64,000 nucleotides of DNA from Ceratothoa steindachneri (GCA_963969495.1 OZ018327.1:33710675-33774674), one strand, 5' to 3'. Shown: positions 46,515-59,120, counted from the stretch's first letter. Numbers and translations: made by a program. Notes: generated by a model from the letters alone, not told the origin.

Positions 46515-47194
46515 AAAAAAGCAATGTGAATTTTGTTACCATTTGTGTGAAACAGGATTTTACCACCTTCTGGTTTTGAATCGACATCTCGCACTCGGCT
46601 AATAAATGAAAAGGAACTATGAATAAGTCATCGTTTGAGCCCCAAATTGGAGAAAATTTTCTCTAATAAAAGACGGTCCATCAATTATTATTTTTTAAAT
46701 CGGGTAAAAATTATGATCATTTTTAATGTAAATTTGCTCCTGTTTATTACAAATTTGTATAAGCTGAAATCGATGGGAAATAAAATGATATATTTTTAAG
46801 TCCTAGTATTTTAAGATTTTAAATTAGCTGCATTTCAACAAAGAGGTCTCCTGCTTTTAAAAGGTTAGATACCCCTGTTCTAAAAGGACCAAAACACCAA
46901 CACCTTAAAATCCCACATACAAATTTGTGCCAGTAACTTTAAACGAGATTTTAAAAACTTTATCCCCGACCAAAAACCAACATGATCTTACAATTCTCCG
47001 ATCAATGTTTAAAAAACTATCATCCTGTTACTACAACAGCTGCCCTTTATCTCACCCTAATCTCTCCAATTTCCCCTTTTCCACCCATAACAAACAGAAA
47101 ACTCCACTCTCATAGCCGCTGTCCTTTGCCTTTATATATCGCAATGCAAAAACAAAAACAGGGAAGTTTAAATAATTTTAATGAGATTATTTTT
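46515..47194. other. AT-rich sequence with a possible hAT-type end
   Basis: Near 46845-46877 the reverse-strand sequence CAGGGGTATCTAACCTTTTA looks like a hAT-family terminus. I did not find the partner end. Confidence 0.35.
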
Positions 47195-47560
47195 AGCGGT
47201 CCAGTGTTAGGGTATTAATCCTTATATGGGTGATTTGGGGATCTTATTATGGGCCGTGTTCGGGTATTATTAATCCTCATATGGAGGATATCGGGTCTTG
47301 TTAGCGGTCCTCTGTTCGGATATTAATCCCATATGGGGAACTTTTAGGTCTTATTAGAGGTTCAGTTTAGGGGTATTAATCCCCATATGGAAGATTTGCG
47401 GAGGTCTTGATAGTGGTCCTGTGTTCAGGTATTAATTGTCATATTGGATTTTTTAAAGCTCTGTTAGAGGGTCCTGTGTTCAAGCAGTAATGCTCAGATA
47501 AGGAATTTAAGGGATCTTTTAGGGATCTTGTGCTGGGGTATTAATCCCCGAACTGGTGAT
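47195..47560. repeat. ~54-bp tandem repeat, seven diverged units
   Basis: The motif GGTATTAATCC followed by CATATGG recurs at 52-56 bp intervals (TAATCC or a variant at 47216, 47271, 47323, 47377, 47433, 47488 and 47542). The units are considerably diverged. Confidence 0.88.
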
Positions 47561-48389
47561 GTTCAAGACCCTATGCAATCACTGCAATCCAGGAAAGTTC
47601 TTAAAAGTCGTAAGTGCTACAAAATGGGGCGGGTTTTTTTGGGGGGAAAGGGGATGTTTAAATCTGAGTCGCTTAAAATTAAAGACTCCATTGTAGTATA
47701 ATCTATCGGTCACCCTCAACTATTTATCCCCCTTTCCCTTATCATCTCTTCTTGCCCTTGAAGAGCACTTGTACTCTTCGTTCCCATAGGGAGAGATAAA
47801 GGAGGGTAGGATATTGCCCTTCTCTTATCTGGCCTTCGATGGGGCTCGATTAAAATAATCTACGTGATATTAATCTAGGCAGAAAGTCTCCTGCGAGATT
47901 TTGAGTGTTAACGGAGACGGAATCACCTCGCTTTACATTTGTTCGCTCCGTTTAACGCTTTCAGCAAGTTAGATCGGGGTAGTAGGGAACGCTATCTAAA
48001 GGTGTTATTAAATCGAGAAGGAAATCAATTATTCAAATGATGTAATTTCAAGATGTAAAGAAGGAATGGAGAGAAGTGAAGGAAAAACGTAGATAAATAG
48101 AAGGGGAAGAGTGAAAAGGTAAAAAGCGAAGTAGTAGTTCGTTCATTGTGTATTAGAACCCCGAAGAGCGAACAATTCCTTACAGTGAAGGCACAGACTA
48201 GTAAATACAAAACCAGTGCCTACAATGACCATAAGGACCTAAAGTTCGGAGAAGTAAGTACAATGATACAATGAAACGGACTTACGAACAAGTTTGTATA
48301 ATGAACGCAAGGATTTTGAGGTAACAAATTCGGACGATGCAAAAAGAGCGCGAGGAATCGGAAATACAAAAATGAGCATAATTACAGGG
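47561..48389. other. Intergenic sequence, nothing named
   Basis: No supported gene. It precedes a minisatellite. Confidence 0.4.
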
Positions 48390-49142
48390 TGGCAGCATCA
48401 GGTAGGAGGTGTGAGCAATGGATGTAAACATCAGGTAGGAGTTGTAAGCTATGCATGTAAACTTCAAATAGGAAGTGTGAGCAATGCATGAAAACATCAG
48501 GTTGGATGTGTGAGTAATGCATGTAAACATCACATATGATATGTGATCAATGCATCTAACCAGCAGGTATGAGGTGTTACAAATGCATGTAATCATCAAC
48601 TAGGAGTTGTGAGCAATGCATGTAATCATCAACTAGGAGTTGTGAGCAATGCATGTAAACATCAAATAGGATGTGTGAGCAATGCATGAAAACATCAGGT
48701 TGGATGTGTGAGCAATAGATGTAAACATCACATATGATATGTGATCAATGCATCTAACCAGGAGGTATGAGGTGTTACAAATACATGTAAACATCAACTA
48801 GGAGTTGTGAGCAATGTATGTAAACATCAACTAGGAGGTGTGAGCAATGCATGAAAACATCAGGTTGGATGTGTGAGCAATACATGTAAACATCACATAT
48901 GATATGTGATCAATGCATCTAACCATGAGGTATGAGGTGTTACAAATGCATGTAAACATCAACTAGTAGGTGTGAGTAATGCATGTAAACATCAACTTGG
49001 AGGTGTGAGCAATGCATGGAAACATAAAGTAGGTGTGATCAATTCATGTAAACATCAGGTAAGAGGTGTTAGCACTGCATGTAAACATTAAGTAGGGTGT
49101 GTGAGCAATGCATGTAAACACCAGGTAGGAGGTATTGGTAAT
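48390..49142. repeat. 33-bp minisatellite with higher-order structure
   Basis: About 23 units of the type GCAATGCATGTAAACATCA + GGTAGGAGGTGTGA. The diagnostic variant CACATATGATATGTGATCAA recurs at 48531, 48729 and 48894, intervals of 198 and 165 bp (six and five monomers). It is a nearly perfect palindrome in itself. Confidence 0.93.
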
Positions 49143-49740
49143 CCATACCAATATTGATGCGTCTGTGCGTGATTCTCTTCATTATCGGGCCCTGAGTGTG
49201 CATCTAGTCATGTGAACTTTTGTGTATGTACGAGTGTGTATATAGGGCCATAGGGCGGGAATGACTTTTAAAACTGGAATATGAATGAATTGGGAGATGT
49301 GGGGTGTGAGGGACTGATGGAATGTGGGTAGGGATTAGATCCCTAAATCAGGCGCTCAGAAGAGTTGGGCCTATCTCGGTTCCTTACGCCAAACTGAGGG
49401 CTCTAAATTTTCCATAAATTTTCACACTCAGAATTTGACGGGTTTTTTTCGCTATTTTTAAATGAGTTTTCGGGATAAAAATTCCGTCCTTGGTTCTTAT
49501 TTTACCAAATCCAGATGGCGTGTGGTTTTGCTGTAAGGGGTGGAGTGGGGGGCGAATCTTAGGTCTACTGTGCCCTCATGGACCAGTTGAGAGGAGGGAG
49601 ATCTCGCGTTTGATTCCCAGCATGTCCACCATAAGGGAAGTCACTCATATCTTGGACCCCCCAGTGATTCTATGTACGAACGCCCCTTACAGGAAGGGGG
49701 GGGGGTCGGTTTGGTCTCGTTCTGCCTTCCCCTAAGCCCT
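49143..49740. other. Unassigned sequence with a possible SINE trace
   Basis: Around 49565-49622 a plus-strand stretch has an A-box-like TGGACCAGTTGAGAGG and a B-box-like GCGTTTGATTCCCAG. It may be a tRNA-derived SINE fragment. The support is weak. Confidence 0.3.
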
Positions 49741-50290
49741 GTTCGTAATTTTTGTCACCCGTGCGTTCGTATCTTTGAAAACGATGGGTCTTGGACTGTT
49801 CCAGATTCAGTCTAACCCCCGTTTCTTCCCCCTTTCCTTAATAGAGTCTGAAGTTCGTAACTATGGGTACCTGCGCATTCGTATCGTTTGACCTACCTGT
49901 TTTTATGTTACGAACTCTGATAGATATTGGTCTCGTTCTTCACCCTCCCCCTAAGCCCAGCCCCCCTTCTCTCATTGTGGCATCAATTTCGTAATTTAGC
50001 TACCAGTGTGTTCGTATCGTTGAAAACAATGTTTACATATACGAACGACGAGGGTTCATAGGCTCTTCCAGTCTTGCTCTAACCCCTGTTTCTTCCCTCT
50101 TTCCTAAGTAGGGTCTCAAGTTCGTAACTATGAGTAAATGAACGTTCGTATATTTGAACCCACCTGGTTTTATATACAAACTCTGATAGGTCTTGGTCTC
50201 GTCCTGCCTCTACTAACCTCTGTTCACTTCCCCTTCCCTCATCCGAGTCTCAAGTTCGTATTTTCAGGCACCTGAGCCTTCGAGTACTCA
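49741..50290. repeat. Diverged ~132-bp tandem repeat
   Basis: TTCGTAA/TTCGTAT segments recur near 49743, 49854, 49989, 50121 and 50253 (spacing 111-135 bp). Each is followed by an ACC.G.GCGTTCGTAT-like piece and a TTGGTCTCGT...CTAACCCC pyrimidine-rich stretch. Confidence 0.75.
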
Positions 50291-50640
50291 TTTTCCTCCC
50301 TAGGTTTAAAATCGGTTACGTTATCTCACTGTTCCTTTACGTTTAATTACGTTACCTTTTATGTTATAAGATGTGATAATTAAATGTGTTGACGCCTCTC
50401 CCATTACGGGTGTTACGTGCTACGTAAACATGTTCTTCAGTTAAGCTGTTACGTTATTTGTAGTACGTTACAATGAGATTGCTCGTTTGGTTACCTTCAT
50501 TCACTGCGTTGCCTTATGGCGTTACGTTATGTAATCGTACGTTTATTTACGTTCCATTTATTTATATTACGTTAGCGTATATGTTGGCATACGTTAAATT
50601 ACGTAATACTGAATAAGTGTGATGGCGCATCTGCCGGTTC
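50291..50640. repeat. ACGTTA/TTACGT-rich tract
   Basis: The hexamer TTACGT or its complement ACGTAA, plus ACGTTA, occurs many times on both strands within about 300 bp (for example GTTACGTTATTTG, TACGTTACA, GCGTTACGTTATG, TTACGTTAGCG). There is no fixed period. Confidence 0.7.
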
Positions 50641-50720
50641 GTTGGCTCCGTGCCTCGTATTCATAATTCGCGAATTATGAGAGGTGGTGTCAAAGATAGG
50701 CATCGATGAGACAGCGGTTT

Positions 50721-50721
<1 letters not shown>

Positions 50722-50794
<73 letters not shown>

Positions 50795-50803
50795 AAAAAA
50801 AAA
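50722..50803. repeat. (GA)n microsatellite plus poly-A
   Basis: About 34 GA units to 50790 followed by 13 or so A residues. Confidence 0.97.
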
Positions 50804-51249
50804 GAAAAGAAGATTGGTTCGAAGGTGAACTCTGTTTGTTTGCTTGTTTTTGTTTCTTGTTTATGTCAGACGTCTCTGGGAGTTATTGCTTTAGTCGGGG
50901 CACCGAGCGGTTGCTGAGGGCCAATGGCCACCAATAGTTTGACACTAAGTGGCACTTGGCGTCTCTTGATTATGCTAAGGTTCTAATTAATAAAATTTGC
51001 TCTCAGTATAAAATTAATTTAGCAATCCAATTTTCTATACAAAATATTGTTTATTATTGTTTCTGCTCCATTATTATTTCTCGTCGATTTGTTTGGGTCA
51101 TGTCAGATTTTTGTTCTTAAAATTCGAATTTTTCTTTTTTCTTGTTTATTTTCCCTTTTCTCTTGAAGATATAAACACAAAAGTGTTTGGACTGACTTGT
51201 GTTGTTTTCATTTGGGATATTTGAAGCATTTTAAAACACGTGCATTTTA

Positions 51250-51252
<3 letters not shown>
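50804..51252. other. AT-rich spacer
   Basis: Nothing recognised. Confidence 0.4.

Positions 51253-51332
<80 letters not shown>
51253..51332. repeat. (TA)n microsatellite
   Basis: About 40 AT dinucleotides without interruption. Confidence 0.97.
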
Positions 51333-51337
<5 letters not shown>

Positions 51338-51720
51338 TTTGTTCAGTTGTCAGCCTTATGAGTGGTTGAATTAGGCTATCTTTCACTATCTCATGTTTCT
51401 TCGTTCATCCAAATCTTTATACCACTCAAAAAAGCGTGTACGAGATAAAGCTAAAACCACTTTTTTAACGAAGAAAGAATACGAATTTCGAACAACATAA
51501 CGTAACTAAACATACCGCAAGGCAGTGTCCGAGGAGAGCTAAAAACGGCAACGTGGAAGCGACTACGTCACAAAGTTGAACAGCGCCTGCGCGGGTTTAA
51601 TCAAGTATATGCATGTTCCAATTCGTGTATTGATGAAGGCTGTTATTTTGAGGCAGAAAATCGAAGTTAATATCCCTAAGACAACATCTGACTTCTGGTG
51701 AGAACATGAGAAAGGAATTA
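51333..51720. other. Intergenic sequence, nothing named
   Basis: No gene or structure recognised. Confidence 0.4.
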
Positions 51721-52010
51721 AGTAGAAGAAGAAATTGAGGCTGGAGAAAAGTGGAGAATCAGTAGGAGAACAAAATGGGACTGGGAAAAAGTAGGAAATC
51801 AGTAGAAGAACAAAATGAGGCTGGATAAAAGTAGAGAAATAGTAGAAGAATAAAATGAGGCCGGAGGAAGGTAGGAAATAAGTAGAAGAACAGAACGAGG
51901 ACGAATGAAGTTAAAGACTCAGTAGGAGAGCAAAATGAGGCTGGGTAAAGGTAGAGAATCCTTAGGGGAACAAAATGAGGCCGGATAAACGTAGGTAATA
52001 AGTAGGAACT
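51721..52010. repeat. 40-bp minisatellite, array 1
   Basis: About seven units of AGTAGGAGAACAAAATGAGG + CTGGATAAAGGTAGAGAATC. The same unit in the same orientation recurs at 56580-56790, on the other side of the LINE. Confidence 0.93.
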
Positions 52011-52339
52011 ACAGAAATATGACCTGTAAAGAACCTGGGGTCCACTCAAAGCCAGTCCGAGAAATAATAAGGTCTATACCACCTCAACCTCTGGAGTGCA
52101 GCAGTACATGCATTTAATAGATATATATCGATCAGGTACACACTTATCTACGAGTGTACCTTCATATCATGCAATTCCTATCTACGTATTCACTGATCTA
52201 CGACTATGCCTTCGCATCATTCATTTTTTAACTACGTACACACTTATCTACGAGCGTCCCTATTACTGTACACTTTATAATATGCATACTGTCTCGCACT
52301 CAAATAGCTGATAGGAACGAGGCAGCGTCTGCTAGTGTT
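52011..52339. other. Short spacer with a small duplication
   Basis: GTACACACTTATCTACGAG occurs at about 52136 and 52237, with a diverged copy between (GTATTCACTGATCTACGAC). This suggests two to three units of about 50 bp. Confidence 0.5.
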
Positions 52340-55300
52340 GAAAAAAAACTAGCTACAAAAAAGCCAGAAAAGAATGGGGAAAATATATTTAGCCTCATGT
52401 GCTCTACAATGCCTAATAACTAACATAACTGGAGGGGGGCTCGAGCACTTATGTTTCTACTAAGTTACATTTAAACGCGAATAGTACTCGTCCAGTGTGT
52501 TTTTAAATATATTAACCAACATACTTTCCACTACTCGGTCGGGTAGGCTATTCCACGTTTGAGTGATTTATAGCTAAAATGTTTTCTTTTGCGCTATGCC
52601 ACTGGTGAATCGCTTGTTGGTTAATTTGTATCCAGTTTGACAGGTAGTAGCTCAATAGTCCAATTGGAATAATGGTAAATTAGAATTCATGTTAAGAGAA
52701 GCTTTTAAGATTTTAAACCCCACTATCAGCTGGTCACAAGTGAAAATAAAGGTTTCGGCAGCGGAGTCTTTCTTCATAGGGTTTGTTCCTAAGTTAAAAT
52801 ATCTTTGCTAAGGCTCGGAGACCAGAACTGGACCGCATACTCTAGATGTAGCGGAACTAATGATTTATATAAAGATAAGATTATATCTTTAGACTTATAG
52901 GATAAAGTCCGGGCGATATATCCTAGCATACAATTCGTTTTTGCTGGTTTACACTCATTGATTGGACACTTTGAATTCTGCTGAAATTACGACTCAAAAA
53001 TCCTTTTACACGCCTACGGATTCCAAAAGCTGGCCAATCATATGATAATTTGTTTTAAGATTTCTGAATCCTACGTGCATGACTTTGCATTGACTTATTT
53101 TAAACTCCATTTGCCATCTATCTGCCCACTCGACAATTTTCTTTAGGTCTTGTTGCAGTTCCACGATATTACATCAAGCTGCAGCACTATTCCCTATTTT
53201 GGTGTCGTCCACGAACCTAAACTTTTAGTAATTAACCCGTTATCGAGGTCATTTATATATATTATAAAATGGGCCGAGAACTGAACACTAGGGGACGCCA
53301 CGGGTACCTTGAGTCAAATCCGAGTTTATCCCATTTATGACTACCCTCTGTGACCGAACAGTAAGCCAGTGTTTAATCTACTTAAGAATCTCGCAATCCC
53401 TATTCCGCGCGGTTTTATTTTAAGTAAGAGCCTCTCATGCTGTAGTGTATCAAACGCTTTTTGAAAGTCGAGGAAAATTATGTCTACTCCTCTGCTATTG
53501 TCGTAGATGAATACCGTATGATTGAAAAAGGACAGTACATTTCTTAGGCATTATCTTCCTTATCTTGGTTTTCTGAGATTAGGTTATTAAAGTTAAAGTT
53601 TGCTGGTTTCCGTCCTCCTATCAAGCTATGTTGTTGCTTATCAGGCGCACGTCAGCCAGGGCAAGCTCCAACTCCCCACCGTGATGTCCAGTCATGATGG
53701 TAACCTCCCTAGTAAATAGTGTCAGCTTAAAAAGAATCCGGACGGAGATTCGAACTGCCGACCCAACGATTGCCGGGCAAGCGCGCTAACCACTATACTA
53801 GCCTCGAGGTGCGCTACCATCCTGTCTCTCATTATTGATTCTAAGACTTTACCAATTACTGACGTAAGTCTAATAGGACGAAAGTTGCTGGGATCGGATT
53901 TGTCACCCTTTTTAAAGATCGGCTTGATATTAGCTCTCTTGAACTTAACTGGGACTATCTCATCACAAATATAACGATTAAAAATGATGCTAAGAGTTTT
54001 TAACAAGTTGTTTTGTAATTGCTTAAGGTGCTTCAGGTATGTACATCTGACCCAGGTGCCTTAGATTGCTTCATTTTAATTATATGTGTAGTAATTTCGC
54101 ATTCGTTTACGCGTACGTACAGTCGCATCCAATTTTCGTTTAAAACGATCTCCTCACTTAATATTTTTAACTGCGACATATCCTCGACAGTCAAGACTCT
54201 TACGAAATGATTGTGTAGTATCTTAACAGTTTCTTTCACGCTATCTGAAAGGCGCCCCTCTTTACTCATTAACTATCATATAATCTCCCTGATTGACTTT
54301 CTACTATTAAGGTACGTATAGAACTGTTTTGGTTCTGTCTTAGAATTATCAGCTGTATCTCTTTCAATACCTTTCTTCGCTTTTCTAATTGCTCTCTTTA
54401 CCTGTCTTCTATATGTAATGTAAGTATACGCGATTTTACTCTTAGAATTTCAGCTGTCAACTACGGTGCCCTGCATTGATTACGTTTTTTTTTCTTACAT
54501 GTTTAACTGAATACATAGCTTGGGTGTCCATATTTAAAAATGAGCTATCCCAATCGTGGGTCAGTATACGATCTCGAAACAGGTCAAAAATACACGTTCG
54601 GAACAATGGACAGAACAAGTTGGTATGTGCCATTTACGGATACGCTTGCCTTTAGATCGAATCTAATCAGGTTGTAGTGTCTATTTTTCAGCGGCTCCCC
54701 AACTTGGACGTTTTGTACTAAATTTGAATCCGTGGTCAGAATTAACTCGAGGATATATTCGTCTCTCGTTGGCCCTTCGACCTTTAGAAAAAGGAAATTA
54801 TGACCCATAACTTTCAGTATTTTTTCACCCTCTTTATCGCTTGGGCAGGTTAGAAAGTCGAAGTTCGCAAAGTTAAAATCACCGCATATAATTATTGTTT
54901 TACTTTTAATAACAGAAGAGAGAAAATTAGACAACTTTTTATCCTCTTCTTCAATTAAGACTGGCAATCGATAAAGTTTAAAATGTTAATAATCCTAGCT
55001 GTTCTCATCACTAATTCAACCATTACAATTTCCATTTACATATCTTATGTCTATCCTAAAACCAGTTATATCCGCCTTTGCGTACACTAGGACACCCACC
55101 CTCTCTGGATCGCTTCTTATCTTGATTGTAGAGACTGTAAAGGCCACTGAAAAATTCTCCTATAAAATCTCGTTGAGAGATATCAAGCCACGTTTCTGAA
55201 ATTAAAATGATATCAAAGTTTTCCGATTTGACTAACGCTTTAAATTCATTTATTATGTTTCGTGCGCTCATGTAGAAACAATAGTTGACATGGAAATTTC

Positions 55301-56165
55301 TCGGAGGCTTAGATCGTTTCCCTGATTCTGAGAATTCCCACGCGTGTTTATTTTGCTTAGTTCAGCCGAGTCTGGGGTTAAATGACTTCCGTGCCTCAAA
55401 GATCGCGTAAACTTTGTTTATTATTCTTCTCAATCGCGAATCCTCGACTTCGTTAAAATGAATGACATCCTTGTGAAAGAGGGTTGGTTGTTCTTGAATA
55501 TCTTTCCAGAAGTTAAACAATTTAACCCTCATTATTTGTGACAAACATTTTAGACATTCATTAGTGTAAATACACTTTGACTGCATTCTCAGACTCGCGT
55601 TTAATCGCGGAATGATCCCAAGTAGCCCTACATTAGTCGGTTTAGTTTTAGCCGATCTAATTAGATTCCTGGTTTGATATACAATTTCGTTTGGAGTTGT
55701 CTCGAATCGGTGAATGTCATTTTCACCGACAGGGGTAAGGATTGCGCATTCAGCACTCTGCCCGTTCAAGTTGTCAATCTCTCTAATAACGTAATGAATT
55801 CGAACGAATCTGAGGTAAATTTTCCTACGCTTAATCGGATTACGTGCTTTAAATTCTGATTCGTGATTTTTTATTAAGGAATCCTTGATTAGGGTACTTA
55901 TGTTTCCTCCTTGGTTGGGGTTTTCAAAACGAATGTGTTGAGGCAGGAGAAGTCAAAATAGTCTAAAGGCCTCGTTGGACGAGTCCCGTTTCTGACAGGC
56001 CTAAATTGCGATCCCAGGTCTCTATATGAATCCAAGATACACGCTTGTTCATTAATTACCTCATGAGTGGCATTTCTCTCTAGACGGCCCAATCTCCGCT
56101 TTTGAACGCAATTTTCCCTTCCCCGCAACTAATCAACTGCTGCATCAAAACTGTATTCCAGCTTG
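52340..56165 (-). mobile_element. Nearly full-length CR1/L2-like LINE, decayed
   Basis: Minus strand, 5' end near 56165. ORF1 has an N-terminal LERNATHEVINEQ region (56128-55898) and the C-terminal part of an SGNH/GDSL-esterase-like domain (55769-55362: LLGIIPRLNASLRMQSK, VKLFNFWKDI, HKDVIHFNEVEDSRL). ORF2 begins with an endonuclease (SARNIINEFKALVKSENFDI, ISETWL, 55271-55056; IICGDFNFANFD, LELILTTD, 54967-54584). In the endonuclease, SDHNLIRF of the family reads RHYNLIRF. The RT follows: FKRANIKPIFKKGDKSDPSNFRPI (54006-53815), IIFLDFQKAFDTLQHERL near 53470, and FVDDTKIGN near 53200. The post-RT region with ARIIPTI-like and WNSLPDRVVE-like tails runs to about 52540. A SINE interrupts the RT at 53582-53815. 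Many stops make it inactive. Confidence 0.88.
53582..53815 (-). mobile_element. tRNA-derived SINE inside the CR1/L2-like RT
   Basis: Read on the minus strand, the head contains GCTAGTATAGTGGTTAGCGC, a classical A-box, and CGGCAGTTCGAATCTCC, a B-box-like element, about 30 bases apart. A tRNA-unrelated body follows (GACTGGACATCACGGTGGGG...). The end is a CTTTAACTTTAA-type tail at about 53590-53605. The LINE sequence resumes with AATAACCTAATCTCAG (NNLIS), so the SINE sits between the MVAHLEA and NLISENQ segments of the RT. The tRNA-like part is not a working tRNA. Confidence 0.82.
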
Positions 56166-56579
56166 TCTATAAGATTTGATGCTATAAAGTCTCTCACTAC
56201 AGAGCTTTACCTTGAATGACTGGTTTAATAGGCAAAACCAACATGTTCAAATGCTATCAGGACCAATAAGTACGTCGATTTCCTTATTAAACGAAACTCT
56301 ACAATGAGCACAATCAAATTTGACGACAGACCTGGTAATGCACGAGATTTTTTTAATATCACCGATGAATTTAGAGATTATAGCGCGACGGAAAGGTATG
56401 ACCCTATCTCGGATTGTAATTACATTTATTTCACTTTTGAACTACACGAGAGCTTTTGGGCACAACACAAATGAGAAGTAGGGATACTCTATCGAGTTAA
56501 GGAAAAGACAAGTGGAAAATTTGTTCCGAGCAAAGAAATGCTACGTATTTGGAGGAGAGCAGTTAAGCAGGGGGAACTA
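56166..56579. other. Spacer between LINE and minisatellite
   Basis: Nothing recognised. Confidence 0.4.
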
Positions 56580-56790
56580 AATGATCCTGAAGAAAGGTAG
56601 AGAATCAGTAGGAAAATTTAATGAGGCCAGATGAAGGTAGGGAATCAGTAGGAGAGCAAAATGAGGCTGGATAGAGGTAGGGAATCAGTAGGAGAACAAA
56701 TTGAGACCGGATGAAAGGAGGGAATCTTGATAGGAAATTAAAGAACAGAAAAAGGTAGTGAATCAGTAGTAGAGGAAAATGAGGATAGAA
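56580..56790. repeat. 40-bp minisatellite, array 2
   Basis: About five units of AGTAGGAGAGCAAAATGAGG + CTGGATAGAGGTAGGGAATC, the same family and orientation as 51721-52010. Confidence 0.92.
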
Positions 56791-58059
56791 AAGAGGTGTA
56801 GAAAAGCTTAGCTACATCTTTAGGAGTGGCATTCCTTAATGCTTAAAACGGCCGCTATTTAATACCTCTTGTCACTTCTACCTCAAGGAAACATGGAACG
56901 CTTCACTTTTGGAGTAACCCGCAGGGACTATAAAAGAAACACATGGATAAAAACACCAGCGCGGTTTAGAGATATAGTAAATATAATCAAAATTCTAGAG
57001 TGCAGATGAACAAAAGAAGTCCTAACCATGACAACTTAATACATAAAGAGACCCGAAAGATTACCTTTTGGAAGGTGAGGGATAAAATTTGTTAAATAGT
57101 TAGTGTTTATTATTATTCTCTCACCCCTACTATCTAACCTATTCGCACCTTGTAGCGGGCCGAAAATATAGACTAACCCCAATCGATCTAACCCGCTTCC
57201 TACACTAATTTGGACGTGAGAAATCGAAGGAGAATGAAACGGATTGTATATACAGTCCCTTTACTTACAAAAAAATACAATGACATTTAGAAAAATATGG
57301 GGTAAATATGCACACACAAAAAAATATATATAGCTATTTTCTTATATACAGAATATTATCTGACGAATACAAATCAAAATTTATATAAACAACATTTAAT
57401 TAGATTATATATGCAAAAGAGATAACCTAAATCTAACAACAAGAAAATATCTGCCAGGGTAATATCCACCAACCGATCACACAGTAGACAAGAAGTCACT
57501 AACAGGAGGCCCTAAGTAAACAAGCGGCCTAAAGCAGACAAGAGGACCGAAAAAAAGAAAAGGGCTCACGTGTTACCCAGGTGGGTATTGGGATATGCGA
57601 GCTTGTAATTGTAGTAATTTGGTCACTTCTTGTAGCTATCAAAGCCCTCTCTGTCTTGGCGGGACTTACAATCTCTCCTCGGGTATCTGAACCCTACAAT
57701 CTCCGTTACTCCTTACAAATGGTTCCGATTAAGTCTACTGGAGTGTTTTTTCGACAAACTATTTATCATTTACTTCATTAGCTATATAATGATATATAAA
57801 ACTAAGTCTTAGAGTGGCCTGGCAAATTACAATATCAAATTTAAATAGCTGGGGGAGCGAAAAAAGATTTTATAGAAAACATGAAAATCAATTTATATCT
57901 AGAAAAAGAAAATATATAAAAAAAACATTCCCATTCATACACACATTCTTACAGAGGGAGGGAGAGGGTATTGGGAAAAGGGGTGGTGGAATGGCCCTTC
58001 TCACACACATTCACATTCTCTCCACCACAACCTGACACCCCACAACCACAAACCCGATT
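56791..58059. other. Intergenic sequence, nothing named
   Basis: AT-rich with no recognisable gene. Confidence 0.4.
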
Positions 58060-59120
58060 AATCAACACCTGTACTTACGTAAACGACATATCATTCACAG
58101 CATAACACCCCTAAATCATACCAGAAAGCAGGAAACTCCATCAACATATATACACACCAGAACAGTGACTTTTCACACCCTATTACCACAATCAACCAAA
58201 CACCCCTAAATAACACTAAGTGGAAAACACCTTCCACTAAATAAAGCCTCCACCCTCCTAGACACCCATTACATTCAAAATCCCACGCACCAAACATTAG
58301 AAACAAGGCCACAATTAGAATCGACGCCCTCAAAGCACTACCAAACATTACATTTGGACAAGATAAAGAACCCTTCACCACACTATACAAACACTTCATC
58401 TTCACTCCTCTCAACTACGCAGCACCAGCATGGCACCTAACCGCAACCAAATCTCACACAAAAACACACTCCAAACCAGACAGAACAATGCACTCAGAAC
58501 AATCCCATGGTGTACACGCAGCGCAGACACCCCACACATACATGCTGGAACCAAAATAGTCCCAATCAAAATACACCCATACTTGATTCAAACCCCAACA
58601 CTTCAGCAGAACACTGACTCCTCCCCACCACAACCACCATCTGACAGCAGAGCCTCTATCACCCATACACAAGAAACCGCCCCCAGCACCCTACTTCCAA
58701 CAGCTCTACAATAACCTCCCTCCCCCACCACCACCAAACCCCAACTAAATCAAACACATCCACACTAACTTGACCCAAAAATACTTCAATACACTACCAC
58801 CAAACATCTTAAACAAGCCCTCCCCCCCTTTACTTAATGAACCTATCAGAGAAATCACTACACAGCACACCGAGTAATCCATCCTCACCTCAAGTCCTGC
58901 CACCCCACTTAACTTCACTGGCCACTCCACTATACTCCAACATATAAACACACATTACACCTCGCCTCGACACCAACATGCAACATATACAACCAAAGCC
59001 CAAACGACACCATACACATCGATTGCCAAAACCTCACACAATCACGCATTACACACACACACACACCTCTCTTAGGGACCTGTGGACCTACCCAGGGATC
59101 ATGACCTTTCTAGGGGGCAC
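58060..59120 (+). mobile_element. LINE ORF2 3' fragment (Jockey/I-type)
   Basis: Plus strand, frameshifted. The post-RT region reads ALTNITFGQDKEPFTTLYKH (families have ALTGTKFGHQKET), then FTPLNYAAPAWHL, then KTLQTRQNNALRTIPWCTRS and HAGTKIVPIKIH (about 58330-58580). The C-terminal part (about 58860-59120) has a degraded Cys/His-type segment and ends with DLWTYPGIMTFLGGTH, like the DLW..P...AxFLG motif that closes these ORF2 proteins. The sequence is strikingly C/A-rich on this strand. No RT catalytic core is present. Confidence 0.72.

Noticed and set aside
48390..49142. CRISPR-like appearance of the 33-bp repeats
   Set aside because: No unique spacers. Variants recur in a higher-order pattern.
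58430..58714. A host gene rich in Thr, Pro and Asn
   Set aside because: The sequence aligns in order with a LINE post-RT region, and the composition is just C/A-rich DNA.
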